DNA from: JACTOJ01 sp032335695
Lineage (GTDB): Bacteria > Bacillota > Clostridia > Clostridiales > Clostridiaceae
DNA: 24,731 bases
Assembly: GCF_032335695.1 (NCBI RefSeq)
Contig: NZ_JACTOJ010000039.1
Span: 1-24,731, forward strand
Direction: 5' to 3'
Part shown: in pieces, positions 8,384 to 15,324 of the stretch
Numbering within the stretch: the stretch's first letter is position 1
How the letters are laid out: every line of letters begins with the position of its first letter
Position numbers and translations under genes: made by a program
Notes under the pieces: model-generated
Database searches by the model: none
What the model saw: only the letters and a program-made list of their open reading frames with translations
What the model was told of the DNA's origin: nothing

Positions 8384-8893
8384 ATGGCTCACTGTCCATT
8401 TCTTAAAGAATCAGCATGGTATGGTAATAGATGTTTAGCTATTGGAGATAAGGAGGGAGTTCCAGTAGAGGATCGATATTCAGATTATTGCGGTATCCAT
8501 TTTCTGTCAAAAGAGTATAAGGATTGTCCACTATATAAGAATGCAACAATGAAAAAAGATAATAGCAGTAGTAGTGGTTGTTATTTGACATCAGCTTGTA
8601 TGAGCACAAAAGGAATAGAATTTACAGATGACTGTTTAGAGCTTACAACTCTGCGAAACTTTAGGGATTCATATGTTAAAGAAAATTATCCAGAGGATAT
8701 TGATACATATTACAAGATTGCACCATTAATAGTTAAAAAAATAAAAACTCTGGAGAATCAAAAGCAAATATTCAATAAAATGTATAATGATTTAGTACTA
8801 TGTTGTTGCAAATTAATAGAACAGAATAAATTAAATGAAGCATATAATAAATATAAAAATTATTCACTTGATTTATATAAAGAGTATTTATAA
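8384..8893 (+). CDS. Cys-rich protein with a CFI-box-like motif
   Basis: A 169-residue protein with no signal peptide or membrane helix. The N-terminal 55 residues hold spaced cysteines (HCPFL, NRCLA, DYCGIHF, DCPLY) that could bind a metal such as zinc. After a Ser-rich linker comes SGCYLTSAC followed by an LTTLRNFRDSYV helix. This matches the CFI-box arrangement (GC(F/Y)(I/L)xxAC ... LRxFRD) found at the C-terminus of many bacterial proteins of unknown function. The rest is helical with a CCC triplet near residue 145. The start is the ATG at 8384, because GGAGGT (8371-8376) is correctly spaced. The gene has its own strong promoter and putative c-di-GMP leader, and its own terminator at 8931-8985, so it is a single-gene unit. 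Its biochemical role is unknown. Confidence 0.8.
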   Translation: MAHCPFLKESAWYGNRCLAIGDKEGVPVEDRYSDYCGIHFLSKEYKDCPLYKNATMKKDNSSSSGCYLTSACMSTKGIEFTDDCLELTTLRNFRDSYVKENYPEDIDTYYKIAPLIVKKIKTLENQKQIFNKMYNDLVLCCCKLIEQNKLNEAYNKYKNYSLDLYKEYL

Positions 8894-8930
8894 TAAATGC
8901 AAGTAATGGACAAACACCCTCACGTAAAAC

Positions 8931-8985
8931 AGCCTCCCGTTTGATATACTTTTGGTAAAGTAAAGAAATGGGAGGCTTTATTTTT
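8931..8985 (+). terminator. Rho-independent terminator
   Basis: AGCCTCCCGTTT (8931-8942) pairs with AAATGGGAGGCT (8966-8977), with one G-T pair, and is followed by TTATTTTT. The loop holds a second small hairpin (TACTTT/AAAGTA). It ends the Cys-rich gene transcript. Confidence 0.85.
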
Positions 8986-9063
8986 GAGATCAACAACTGA
9001 AGCTTTAATTCTCTGGGACAATAGAATTGAGGAACATTTATACTGGTTTGGGAGGTTATCTAA

Positions 9064-9975
9064 ATGGAAATGATGGCTAAATCAAAAAAATTTGTTTACA
9101 GAAATGCAAGACCAATGGATATTGCAAGATGGAATTATTTATTTGAAGATGGGGATAAGCAGCAGGTTATAAAATATCTAAAAGCTTATCAGAATTCAGA
9201 TGGTGGATTTGCAAATGCATTGGAACCTGATTGTTGGAATGAGAAATCAACGCCTATGCAAACATGGGTGGCCACAAAAATAATTAAGGAAATCCATTTG
9301 CAAGATAAAAGTAATACTTTAATAACTGGAATTTTAGAATACTTAGTTTCAAAAAATGAATTTGATGGGCATTGCTGGAATGGACTTAATACTGTTAAAT
9401 CAAATAATGATTATCCTCATGCACCTTGGTGGTCCTATACAAAAACTCATGAAATAAATTATAATCCAACAGCAAGCTTGATTGGTTTTATGTTCAAATA
9501 TGCTGTTGAAGAATCCAATACATATCATATGGCATGTAGTTTGGCAAAGGAAGCTTATGATTATTTTAAAAAGAATTTTCCGCTGGAATCAATGCATGAA
9601 ACAGCTTGTTTTGTGGAGCTATATGAGTATATGAAAGAATGCAGCATTCATGATTTGCTGGATTTAGTAGAATTTAAAACATTGTTAAAGCGGCAAATTA
9701 AACAGGTAATAACATATGATACCAGCATATGGAGCACAGATTATGTCTGCAAACCTTCATTGTTTATCAGTAGTAAGAAAAGCGATTTTTATGCAGATAA
9801 TCAGGATATTTGCAGTTTTGAGAGTGAATTTATTAAACAGACGCAAAACATTGATGGAACCTGGAATGTAACTTGGAGCTGGGATGGATATCCAGAACAA
9901 TGGTCAGTTAGTAAAAATTGGTGGAAATCTGATATTATTATAAAAAATATGGTTTATATGAAGAATTTCGCATAA
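9064..9975 (+). CDS. Unidentified protein with toroid-like (squalene cyclase style) repeats
   Basis: A 303-residue soluble protein without signal peptide. It is rich in Trp, Tyr and His. The segment YLKAYQNSDGGFANALEPD near residue 40 and QNIDGTWNVTWSWDG near the C-terminus resemble the QxxDGxW/F motifs of the alpha/alpha-toroid fold found in prenyltransferases and squalene cyclases. The acidic DxDD catalytic motif of cyclases is not visible, so I do not claim that activity. Similar stand-alone hypothetical proteins are common in clostridia (established impression, unverified here). GGAGG at 9051-9055 supports the ATG at 9064. A second in-frame ATG at 9073 is less well spaced. The gene lies alone behind a terminator, and no partner is suggested by its neighbours. 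Confidence 0.75.
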   Translation: MEMMAKSKKFVYRNARPMDIARWNYLFEDGDKQQVIKYLKAYQNSDGGFANALEPDCWNEKSTPMQTWVATKIIKEIHLQDKSNTLITGILEYLVSKNEFDGHCWNGLNTVKSNNDYPHAPWWSYTKTHEINYNPTASLIGFMFKYAVEESNTYHMACSLAKEAYDYFKKNFPLESMHETACFVELYEYMKECSIHDLLDLVEFKTLLKRQIKQVITYDTSIWSTDYVCKPSLFISSKKSDFYADNQDICSFESEFIKQTQNIDGTWNVTWSWDGYPEQWSVSKNWWKSDIIIKNMVYMKNFA

Positions 9976-10079
9976 TTATTGTTGAAGATTATGAGCAAAC
10001 TTTTCATAATTTATAGCAATTAAATTTACAACAGCATTATTAGTCATCTCAAAGTTGAAACATATATTCACTAAGATAA

Positions 10080-10282
10080 GCTGCTCATTGTGGAATGTGG
10101 TACATTTCTGGCGGCAAGTATGCTTATGTGGAACCAGTTTTCACTTTACCAGAATATCGTAAGTTGGGATTGGGCAAAGCCGCTGTTCTTGAAGGAGTAA
10201 ATAGGTGCGGCAAACTAGGGGCAAAACAAGCATATGTGCTTTCTTCACAACAATTCTATTATAATATTGTTTTTTACCCCTA
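10080..10282 (+). pseudogene. C-terminal remnant of a GNAT acetyltransferase
   Basis: From 10080 the frame reads AAHCGMWYISGGKYAYVEPV, continuing with FTLPEYRKLGLGKAAVLEG and YVLSSQQFYYNIVFYP. These are the acetyl-CoA-binding strand and the R/Q-x-x-G-x-G/A loop (RKLGLGKA) of GCN5-related N-acetyltransferases, followed by the final strand. An in-frame TAA at 10077-10079 lies directly before it, and the N-terminal half and the last residues are missing. No ribosome binding site precedes the internal ATG at 10095. It is a gene fragment, not a small gene. Confidence 0.75.
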
Positions 10283-10297
10283 AAAAGTGATAACTTG

Positions 10298-10471
10298 CTT
10301 CAAAGATATAAGGCAAAGCAGTTTATGAGAATTATAGAAAATGCAGAACCAATAGAAGAATTTGATATGGATTTATTTCTTAGGATTATTGAAAAGATGA
10401 CTGTGTTTGAAGGGGAGAAAATCATTGTAACCTTGATTGATGTAACGGAGATAGAAGTTGTAATTGAATAG
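10298..10471 (+). pseudogene. C-terminal remnant of a large serine recombinase
   Basis: The frame to the stop at 10469-10471 reads LQRYKAKQFMRIIENAEPIE, then EFDMDLFLRIIEKMTVFEG and IIVTLIDVTEIEVVIE. This corresponds to the end of large serine recombinases (TnpX/resolvase-type transposon or integrative element integrases), where a helix EFDxxLFxxLIEK(V/M)xV is followed by two strands. The catalytic resolvase domain and the recombinase and zinc-ribbon domains are absent. It points to a former mobile element at this locus. Confidence 0.65.
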
Positions 10472-10484
10472 AGGATTTTAATGG

Positions 10485-10532
10485 AGCCAGTTGGGATGAT
10501 GAAGATTCACTTTGACTGGCTATTTTTGTTTG
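10485..10532 (+). terminator. Possible terminator behind the recombinase remnant
   Basis: AGCCAGT (10485-10491) pairs with ACTGGCT (10515-10521), followed by ATTTTTGTTTG. The loop is long (23 bases), so efficiency is uncertain. Confidence 0.5.
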
Positions 10533-10603
10533 TAAAAATAAGTAGCTAATAACATTCAAATAAGTTTTTTTGTGCTGATACTAATTATATAAAACAATCA
10601 AAG

Positions 10604-11128
10604 TCAAAGAAGTTTCCAGTACTTTTCAGGTGTTAATTTGTGTGTCAGTTCTGTCATCATTAATGGGGACTCTTTAGCTCCACCCTTAAGCCATTGTTTA
10701 GCAAGGTGCATGCCTCCCATACAATAAAACTCGATTGATAGTCTATCTTCATCCGATAATGATTCTTTATTTGTATTTGCCAAATACATCTTAGTACAAT
10801 AATCATAATTAAAGTTGTAAAAAAAATCCTCAAAAGAATTTTGACCTTCTACTGAGAATGCCTTTATAAAATAATCTTTGTTATCATATAGAAATTGGAA
10901 GGCACAACTATTCTCCAGATTTTGATTTTTATTTACAGTAGAGTCTAAGTATGACTTAAAGTAATAGTTTATAACATCATATTTGTCTGAAAAAAAGCTG
11001 TAGAATGTTGAACGTGATACATGAGCCTCGTCGAGTATATTTTGTACCGTTAGTTTATTAGGCTTATTGGCTTTCATCAGTTTTACTGTGGCATCTAAAA
11101 TTATTTGTTTAGTATCCGTATAAATCAC
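10604..11128 (-). CDS. TetR/AcrR-family regulator
   Basis: A regulator of up to 174 residues. The N-terminal helix-turn-helix is clear: IILDATVKLMKANKPNKLTV, then QNILDEAHVSRSTFYSFFSD (about residues 9-48). The C-terminal ligand domain is variable, as usual. The start is odd. The only in-frame standard start is a GTG at 11128-11126, but this GTG lies inside what looks like the ribosome binding site (GAGGTGAT). A correctly spaced start would be the ACG three codons later (11119-11117), giving a family-like beginning of (M)DTKQIILDAT. It is divergent from the nitronate monooxygenase-like gene at 11329, and palindromes in the gap suggest it represses that gene and itself. Confidence 0.85.
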   Translation of the reverse strand: MIYTDTKQIILDATVKLMKANKPNKLTVQNILDEAHVSRSTFYSFFSDKYDVINYYFKSYLDSTVNKNQNLENSCAFQFLYDNKDYFIKAFSVEGQNSFEDFFYNFNYDYCTKMYLANTNKESLSDEDRLSIEFYCMGGMHLAKQWLKGGAKESPLMMTELTHKLTPEKYWKLL

Positions 11129-11155
11129 CTCTATTAGAATACACTTTTATCATAA

Positions 11156-11171
11156 TGTATGGAATCATACA
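11156..11171. promoter_or_regulatory. Palindrome 1 in the TetR/monooxygenase gap
   Basis: TGTATG (11156-11161) and CATACA (11166-11171) form a perfect inverted repeat with a four-base spacer, 28 bases upstream of the regulator's GTG. Size and position suit a TetR-type operator for autoregulation. Confidence 0.5.
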
Positions 11172-11220
11172 AAAATACATATTTGTTTATTTATTTACTA
11201 TTTTAACTTTTGTAAAATAC

Positions 11221-11237
11221 AATTGCAACATGCAATT
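11221..11237. promoter_or_regulatory. Palindrome 2 in the TetR/monooxygenase gap
   Basis: AATTGCA (11221-11227) and TGCAATT (11231-11237) form a perfect seven-base inverted repeat with a three-base spacer. It lies upstream of TTGAGT (11260-11265) and TATACT (11285-11290), a possible promoter of the monooxygenase gene with a long 19-base spacer. Confidence 0.5.
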
Positions 11238-11328
11238 AAGTTATTTTCATGTTTCTTTATTGAGTAGGCAAAATACAAATGGAATATACTATTAAGTTGT
11301 TTTAATAATTTTTTATCGGAGGGTTAAA

Positions 11329-12315
11329 ATGAGTAAAAATAGAGTAACAGAAATCTTAAACATTAAATATCCTGTCGTTCAGGCTTCTATGAGTTGGATT
11401 ACCTCTGCTGAATTAGCAGCAGCTGTATCGAATGCAGGTGGAATGGGAGTATTGGGTCCAAATGCGGGACAAACCACACTAACAACAGATCCAGTGGAAA
11501 CGGCTGAAAGAATGAGACGTGAAATAAGAAAGACGAAGGAACTTACTGATAAGCCTTTTGCAGTGCAGTATTTTATACCATTCCAAGGAGATCCACAGGG
11601 TTTTTCATCTAAAGTTCTTCAAGTTATAAGAGAAGAGGACATCAAGTATTTGTTAGTATTAGGTATGGGTTTAGGAAATGAAGTAGAAGAAGTAAAGAAT
11701 TTAAAAAATGAAGGATTTACAATTATCTATAGAGATTTAAATCCAACTGTAGAGTCTGCAAAGAATATTGAAGCTGCAGGTGCAGATATTATTATTGCAA
11801 CTGGTTATGATGAAGGTGGTGGTTTACCAGCACATTCAATAGGAACCATGACAATTGTTTCGTTGATTAGCGATGCAGTTAATATACCTGTACTTGCAGC
11901 TGGTGGAATTGTTGATAACAGAGGTGTAAAGGCTTCAATGATATTAGGGGCAGAGGGTGTTTATATTGGAACACGTTTTGTAGCCTCAAAAGAATGTCCA
12001 GCAAGTGATATTACTAAGCAAGATATCATAAACGCTAAAACTGTGGACCTTGTTGAATTCAAGGCAATGCCATCATGGAGATGCACACCTCATAAACTTT
12101 CTTTAGAACTGTATAGTATGGATCAAAACGGAGCTACAAGAGAAGAAATAAATGCAAAAATGGGTGATGTAGGAGGAATTAGATCCGGAATGCTGGAAGG
12201 TAATCTTGATAACGGAATAAACACTGTTTCAAATGCAATAGAACTTATAAAAGATATTAAATCTTGCAAGGAAATTGTTGAAGAATTAATAAAAGATCTT
12301 GCTTTCAGCTGTTAA
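11329..12315 (+). CDS. Nitronate monooxygenase-like FMN flavoprotein
   Basis: A 328-residue FMN-binding TIM barrel of the nitronate monooxygenase/FabK family (older name 2-nitropropane dioxygenase). Typical features are YPVVQASMSW near the N-terminus, AAVSNAGGMGVLGPNAG, the phosphate-binding region VPVLAAGGIVDNRG (sequence here IPVLAAGGIVDNRG) and LGAEGVYIGTRFVAS. The family's EAGGH motif reads DEGGG here, so the conserved His is replaced by Gly165. The reaction may therefore differ from classic nitronate oxidation or enoyl-ACP reduction. CGGAGGG (11317-11323) gives a good ribosome binding site. It is divergent from a TetR regulator and followed by a flavodoxin-like reductase, and is a paralogue of the protein at 14034. 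Confidence 0.88.
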   Translation: MSKNRVTEILNIKYPVVQASMSWITSAELAAAVSNAGGMGVLGPNAGQTTLTTDPVETAERMRREIRKTKELTDKPFAVQYFIPFQGDPQGFSSKVLQVIREEDIKYLLVLGMGLGNEVEEVKNLKNEGFTIIYRDLNPTVESAKNIEAAGADIIIATGYDEGGGLPAHSIGTMTIVSLISDAVNIPVLAAGGIVDNRGVKASMILGAEGVYIGTRFVASKECPASDITKQDIINAKTVDLVEFKAMPSWRCTPHKLSLELYSMDQNGATREEINAKMGDVGGIRSGMLEGNLDNGINTVSNAIELIKDIKSCKEIVEELIKDLAFSC

Positions 12316-12375
12316 TGTGACATGCGAATTTATATAATGATTGAGATAAAATTAGAAAAAGGAAGGATAATGATT

Positions 12376-13020
12376 ATGAAAATTATAGCTATTAACGGAA
12401 GCGCGAGAAAAAACTGGAACACAAGTACTCTTTTAAAAAAGGCACTTGAAGGAGCGGAAGCCGCAGGCGCAGAAACTGAACTTATCAATCTATATGACTT
12501 GGAGTACAAGGGGTGCATCAGCTGTATGGCCTGTAAGGTCAAAAACGGCAAAAGCCTAGGCCGTTGTGCAGTAAATGATGGCCTTAAGCCTGTACTGGAC
12601 GCTATTGATAAATGTGATGGGCTCATATTGGGTTCGCCAATATACTTTGGTAATATAACAGGAATGATGAGGTCCTTTTGGGAACGTTTGATTTTCCAGT
12701 ATCTATCCTATGATGACTATTCAAAAACATTATTTAACGGAAAAATGAAAACGGCTTTTATTTATACTATGAATGGCCCTGAAGCCATGTTTGAAACAAT
12801 GGGCTATGCCAAAGTATTTGAGATGTATGAGTCCACGTTAAAGATGCATTTTAAAAATGCTGTTAGTATGATGTCAACAGAAACCCTACAGGTAGCTGAC
12901 TACAGCAAATACCATATGGCGTCATTTAATGAAGCGGACAGGAAAAAAAGAAGGGAAGAAGTATTCCCTATGGACTGCAAGAAAGCTTATGAATTAGGGA
13001 AATCCATAGCTACTGCGTAA
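12376..13020 (+). CDS. NAD(P)H-dependent flavodoxin-like oxidoreductase
   Basis: A 214-residue flavodoxin-fold protein of the NADPH-dependent FMN reductase/iron-sulfur flavoprotein type. The N-terminal MKIIAINGSARKNWNTSTLL contains the FMN phosphate loop (GSARKNWNTS). GCISCMACK followed by GRCAVND gives a cysteine pattern seen in this group and sometimes linked to 4Fe-4S binding. LILGSPIYFGNITGMMRSFWER is the flavin-ring-contacting segment. I choose the ATG at 12376, since GGAAGGA (12361-12367) is eight bases upstream. The longer frame from 12322 adds 18 residues unlike the family. It follows the monooxygenase by 60 bases and probably shares its transcript, possibly supplying reduced flavin (inference). 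Confidence 0.88.
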   Translation: MKIIAINGSARKNWNTSTLLKKALEGAEAAGAETELINLYDLEYKGCISCMACKVKNGKSLGRCAVNDGLKPVLDAIDKCDGLILGSPIYFGNITGMMRSFWERLIFQYLSYDDYSKTLFNGKMKTAFIYTMNGPEAMFETMGYAKVFEMYESTLKMHFKNAVSMMSTETLQVADYSKYHMASFNEADRKKRREEVFPMDCKKAYELGKSIATA

Positions 13021-13300
13021 TATGTCTTTGTAGTTTAGTTGTCCATTTTATATACAATAATCTTTCGGGATCTTTAAGCTTTGACTTATCTAGCTTTCAG
13101 ATTCCTTCTTTGTTGAAATTTCCAACTTTTTTAGCAAAAATATTTGACAAAGCCATGGGAAAATGGGGCGCATCTGCGTCCTTATACTTGGATATGAATA
13201 CAGATATTTATCACCAGTTTCGGTTTAGGTAGGCAAGGCACAAGAGAAGAGTTTTTAGGAAACAGCAAATGATCTGGATATTCATAATGATAATGAATCT
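13021..13300. other. Intergenic stretch without recognised gene
   Basis: Between the flavodoxin-like gene and the convergent TetR gene I find no intact gene and no clear terminator. A short + frame around 13155-13228 begins MGKWGASASLYLDMNTD but matches nothing I recognise and ends early. It may be the remains of a gene. Confidence 0.4.
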
Positions 13301-13882
13301 TTACGAAAAATCCTTAATCATTTCCTTCGTAGATCCGCTTGTTAGCTTGGTTAAAGTGTTTTTAGCCTCATCAATTGACATATGGCTTTCCGTCAACCAG
13401 TATTCAAGAAAACCAACGATACCAGAAGCAAGAAACATATTATAACTGCAATAGGCATCTGTCACTGCCTGTTTCGAAAGTTCAACTGATGTTTTTCTAA
13501 AAGATTGATATATAGCTTCTTTAAGCATGTCAGAAAAAACACCATGACTGCTCTTTATGAGGATGTAAATGGTATTTTTGGAATTCTCCACTGCATTAAT
13601 TATATGACTCATAAACAGATAATTCTGACGCTCTTGAATTTCTTTAAATTTATTGACCACAGGTTCGCAGGCTTTTTGTATAGATGCAATACAATCATTA
13701 ATAATACTGTTATATAGATCTTCTTTTGTCTGATAGTGAAGATAAAATGCGTTTCGGGAGCATTTTGCCTCATGACAGATCATGGTTACAGTAATTTTGT
13801 CTATGGTATTCGTCTTCAGAAGTTCTAGCATTGTGTCGTATAGGCTTTCTTCCGTTTTGATAAATCTGAGATCTTTTTTCAT
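13301..13882 (-). CDS. TetR/AcrR-family regulator
   Basis: A 193-residue regulator. The helix-turn-helix lies at about residues 10-55, with KITVTMICHEAKCSRNAFYL and then HYQTKEDLYNSI, the typical TetR recognition helix region. The remainder is a helical ligand domain. The start is the ATG at 13882-13880, with GGAGGA five bases upstream. An upstream in-frame TTG at 13894 overlaps that site and is not the start. The gene is divergent from the second nitronate monooxygenase-like gene (14034), and the 151-base gap holds an array of GTGACA-type repeats. It likely represses both genes and may respond to a substrate of the flavoenzyme. Confidence 0.9.
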   Translation of the reverse strand: MKKDLRFIKTEESLYDTMLELLKTNTIDKITVTMICHEAKCSRNAFYLHYQTKEDLYNSIINDCIASIQKACEPVVNKFKEIQERQNYLFMSHIINAVENSKNTIYILIKSSHGVFSDMLKEAIYQSFRKTSVELSKQAVTDAYCSYNMFLASGIVGFLEYWLTESHMSIDEAKNTLTKLTSGSTKEMIKDFS

Positions 13883-13896
13883 AATATCCTCCAATA

Positions 13897-13969
13897 AAGT
13901 GACAAAATATGACCGAATGTCACTTATGTGACAATTTGCTCGATAATGATAATTGATAATTAAGTGACA
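13897..13969. promoter_or_regulatory. Operator array of AAGTGACA repeats
   Basis: Four copies of a GTGACA core are present: AAGTGACA (13897-13904), its reverse complement TGTCACTT (13918-13925), ATGTGACA (13926-13933) and AAGTGACA (13962-13969). The middle two form the 16-base palindrome TGTCACTTATGTGACA (13918-13933). The last lies inside the promoter spacer of the downstream gene. This is a strong candidate binding array for the divergent TetR regulator. Confidence 0.7.
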
Positions 13970-13982
13970 GGTGTAATATAAT
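13953..13982 (+). promoter_or_regulatory. Promoter of the second monooxygenase-like gene
   Basis: TTGATA (13953-13958) and TATAAT (13977-13982) have an 18-base spacer. The spacer contains AAGTGACA at 13962-13969, so a bound repressor would block RNA polymerase directly. Confidence 0.7.
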
Positions 13983-14033
13983 TATATATAGAAAGACAAC
14001 ATTTTTCAAGATTTTATCGTAAGGAGATGTAAC

Positions 14034-15032
14034 ATGAATAATAGAGTATGTGAAGCATTAGGGATTCAATATCCCATCATTCAGGGGCCAATGTCCTGGC
14101 TGACGAATGCAGAGCTGGTAGCAGCTGTCAGTAATGCAGGAGGACTTGGTATCTTAGGACCAAATGCAGGACAAAAGGATATTACAACAGATGCCCTTGA
14201 GACTGCAGAACGCATGAGAGCAGAAATTAGAAAAGTAAAGGAACTCACGGATAAACCGTTTGCCGTGACGCTCATTGGCTCCAACGGTGAAGCAAGTTCT
14301 GAATTTACTTTGAAGATCCTTGATGTAGTGATCGAAGAAAAAGTCCCTGCCGTACTAATCAATTCTGCTGGTACAGAAGGGCACTATGGCGTTGAAAAAG
14401 GATTGCTGGAGCCCTGCAAAAAGCATGGCATAAAGATGGTTGTCAGAGCATGGCAGTCAAGCATCGCTGATGCAAAGAAATGCGAAGATCAGGGTGTAGA
14501 TGTATATGTAGCTACTGGGTTTGATGAAGGCGGAACCATACCAGGAGCTTCCATCGGTACATTTTCAATCTTGCCAATGATCAGGGATGCGATTAAAATG
14601 CCATTAGCTGTTGCTGGTGGAATTACGGACATCAGAACTGTTCGAGCAGCCTTTGCCCTTGGTGCGGAAGCAGTATTTTGCGGGACACTATTTATTCCTG
14701 TAAAAGAATCTCCTGTAGCGCAGAATGTCAAAGAACTAATTGTGAATTCGAGTGCAGAGGATCTAGCATTATACAGGGCGCCAATCGCATATTATCGTTC
14801 TTTGCCTACAGCAATACTTCCTCAGCTGATTGAAAATGACCAGAAGCTGGCCGCTGCTGATGCAATCGAGGCAAACGGAAAAATCATGGGCGGTACTAGT
14901 GGCATGCGTATCGGTATGCTTGAAGGTAATCTGGAGAAGGGCTATGTTTCAGTTGGCAACGGTGTCTCCTTAATTCATAAGATCAAGGCGGTACAGGAAG
15001 TCGTTGACGATTTAATGATAGATTTTAAGTAA
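14034..15032 (+). CDS. Nitronate monooxygenase-like FMN flavoprotein (second copy)
   Basis: A 332-residue FMN TIM barrel, paralogous to the protein at 11329. The two share long blocks near the N-terminus (AAVSNAGGxGxLGPNAGQ, then TTDxxETAERMRxEIRK). Further family motifs are PLAVAGGITDIRTVRAAFAL, then GAEAVFCGT, and near the C-terminus SGMRIGMLEGN, equivalent to RSGMLEGN in the first copy. The EAGGH His of the family is Thr168 here (DEGGT). Unlike the first copy, it has INSAGTEGHYGVEKGLLEPC in the central loop, so substrate use may differ. AAGGAGA (14021-14027) supports the start. It is controlled by the promoter and operator array described above. Confidence 0.88.
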   Translation: MNNRVCEALGIQYPIIQGPMSWLTNAELVAAVSNAGGLGILGPNAGQKDITTDALETAERMRAEIRKVKELTDKPFAVTLIGSNGEASSEFTLKILDVVIEEKVPAVLINSAGTEGHYGVEKGLLEPCKKHGIKMVVRAWQSSIADAKKCEDQGVDVYVATGFDEGGTIPGASIGTFSILPMIRDAIKMPLAVAGGITDIRTVRAAFALGAEAVFCGTLFIPVKESPVAQNVKELIVNSSAEDLALYRAPIAYYRSLPTAILPQLIENDQKLAAADAIEANGKIMGGTSGMRIGMLEGNLEKGYVSVGNGVSLIHKIKAVQEVVDDLMIDFK

Positions 15033-15057
15033 AAATAAACTGAAGAGATATAATAAT

Positions 15058-15082
15058 ATGAACCGAGTATGTGAAATTTTAG
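15058..15082 (+). pseudogene. First codons of a third nitronate monooxygenase-like gene
   Basis: ATG at 15058 begins MNRVCEILEIE, closely matching the starts of the two full paralogues (MNNRVCEALGIQYP and MSKNRVTEILNIKYP). The match ends after about eight to ten codons, where group II intron maturase sequence begins, and the frame stops at 15100-15102. It suggests that a third tandem copy once followed the second and was lost. Because the match is short, chance cannot be excluded. Confidence 0.5.
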
Positions 15083-15324
15083 AAATTGAAAGAACTCGAT
15101 GAATGGTTGAGGAGACTTATAAGACTCTGCTACTGGAGAATTTCCAATAGCCCAATCGTAGCAACAACTCTTACCAACAAATATCTTAGAGAACAAGGGT
15201 TTATAACATTAACTGAAAGATACATACAAGTAAGGTAATTCTATTGAACCGCCGTGTACTTAACAATAAGCACGGTAGTGTGAGAGGGAAGATAATCAAT
15301 TAATGATTATCTTCCTACTCGATT
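15083..15324 (+). mobile_element. 3' remnant of a group II intron (maturase tail plus domains V/VI)
   Basis: The frame 15083-15238 reads KLKELDEWLRRLIRLC and then YWRISNSPIVATTLTNKYL. This is the end of a group II intron reverse transcriptase/maturase, with the segment between LIRLC and YWRISNSP deleted. Right after its stop comes the RNA end of such introns: TTGAACCGCCGTGTAC (15245-15260), a CACGGT that pairs with CCGTG, GTGTGAGAGG, a 12-base hairpin (GGAAGATAATCA/TGATTATCTTCC, 15288-15314), and CCTACTCGATT to about 15324. The intron 5' part, the reverse transcriptase domain and domains I-IV are missing, so it cannot splice or move. Confidence 0.8.

Noticed and set aside
13155..13228. Short + strand peptide starting MGKWGASAS
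   Set aside because: It is too short, unrecognised, and without a ribosome binding site.
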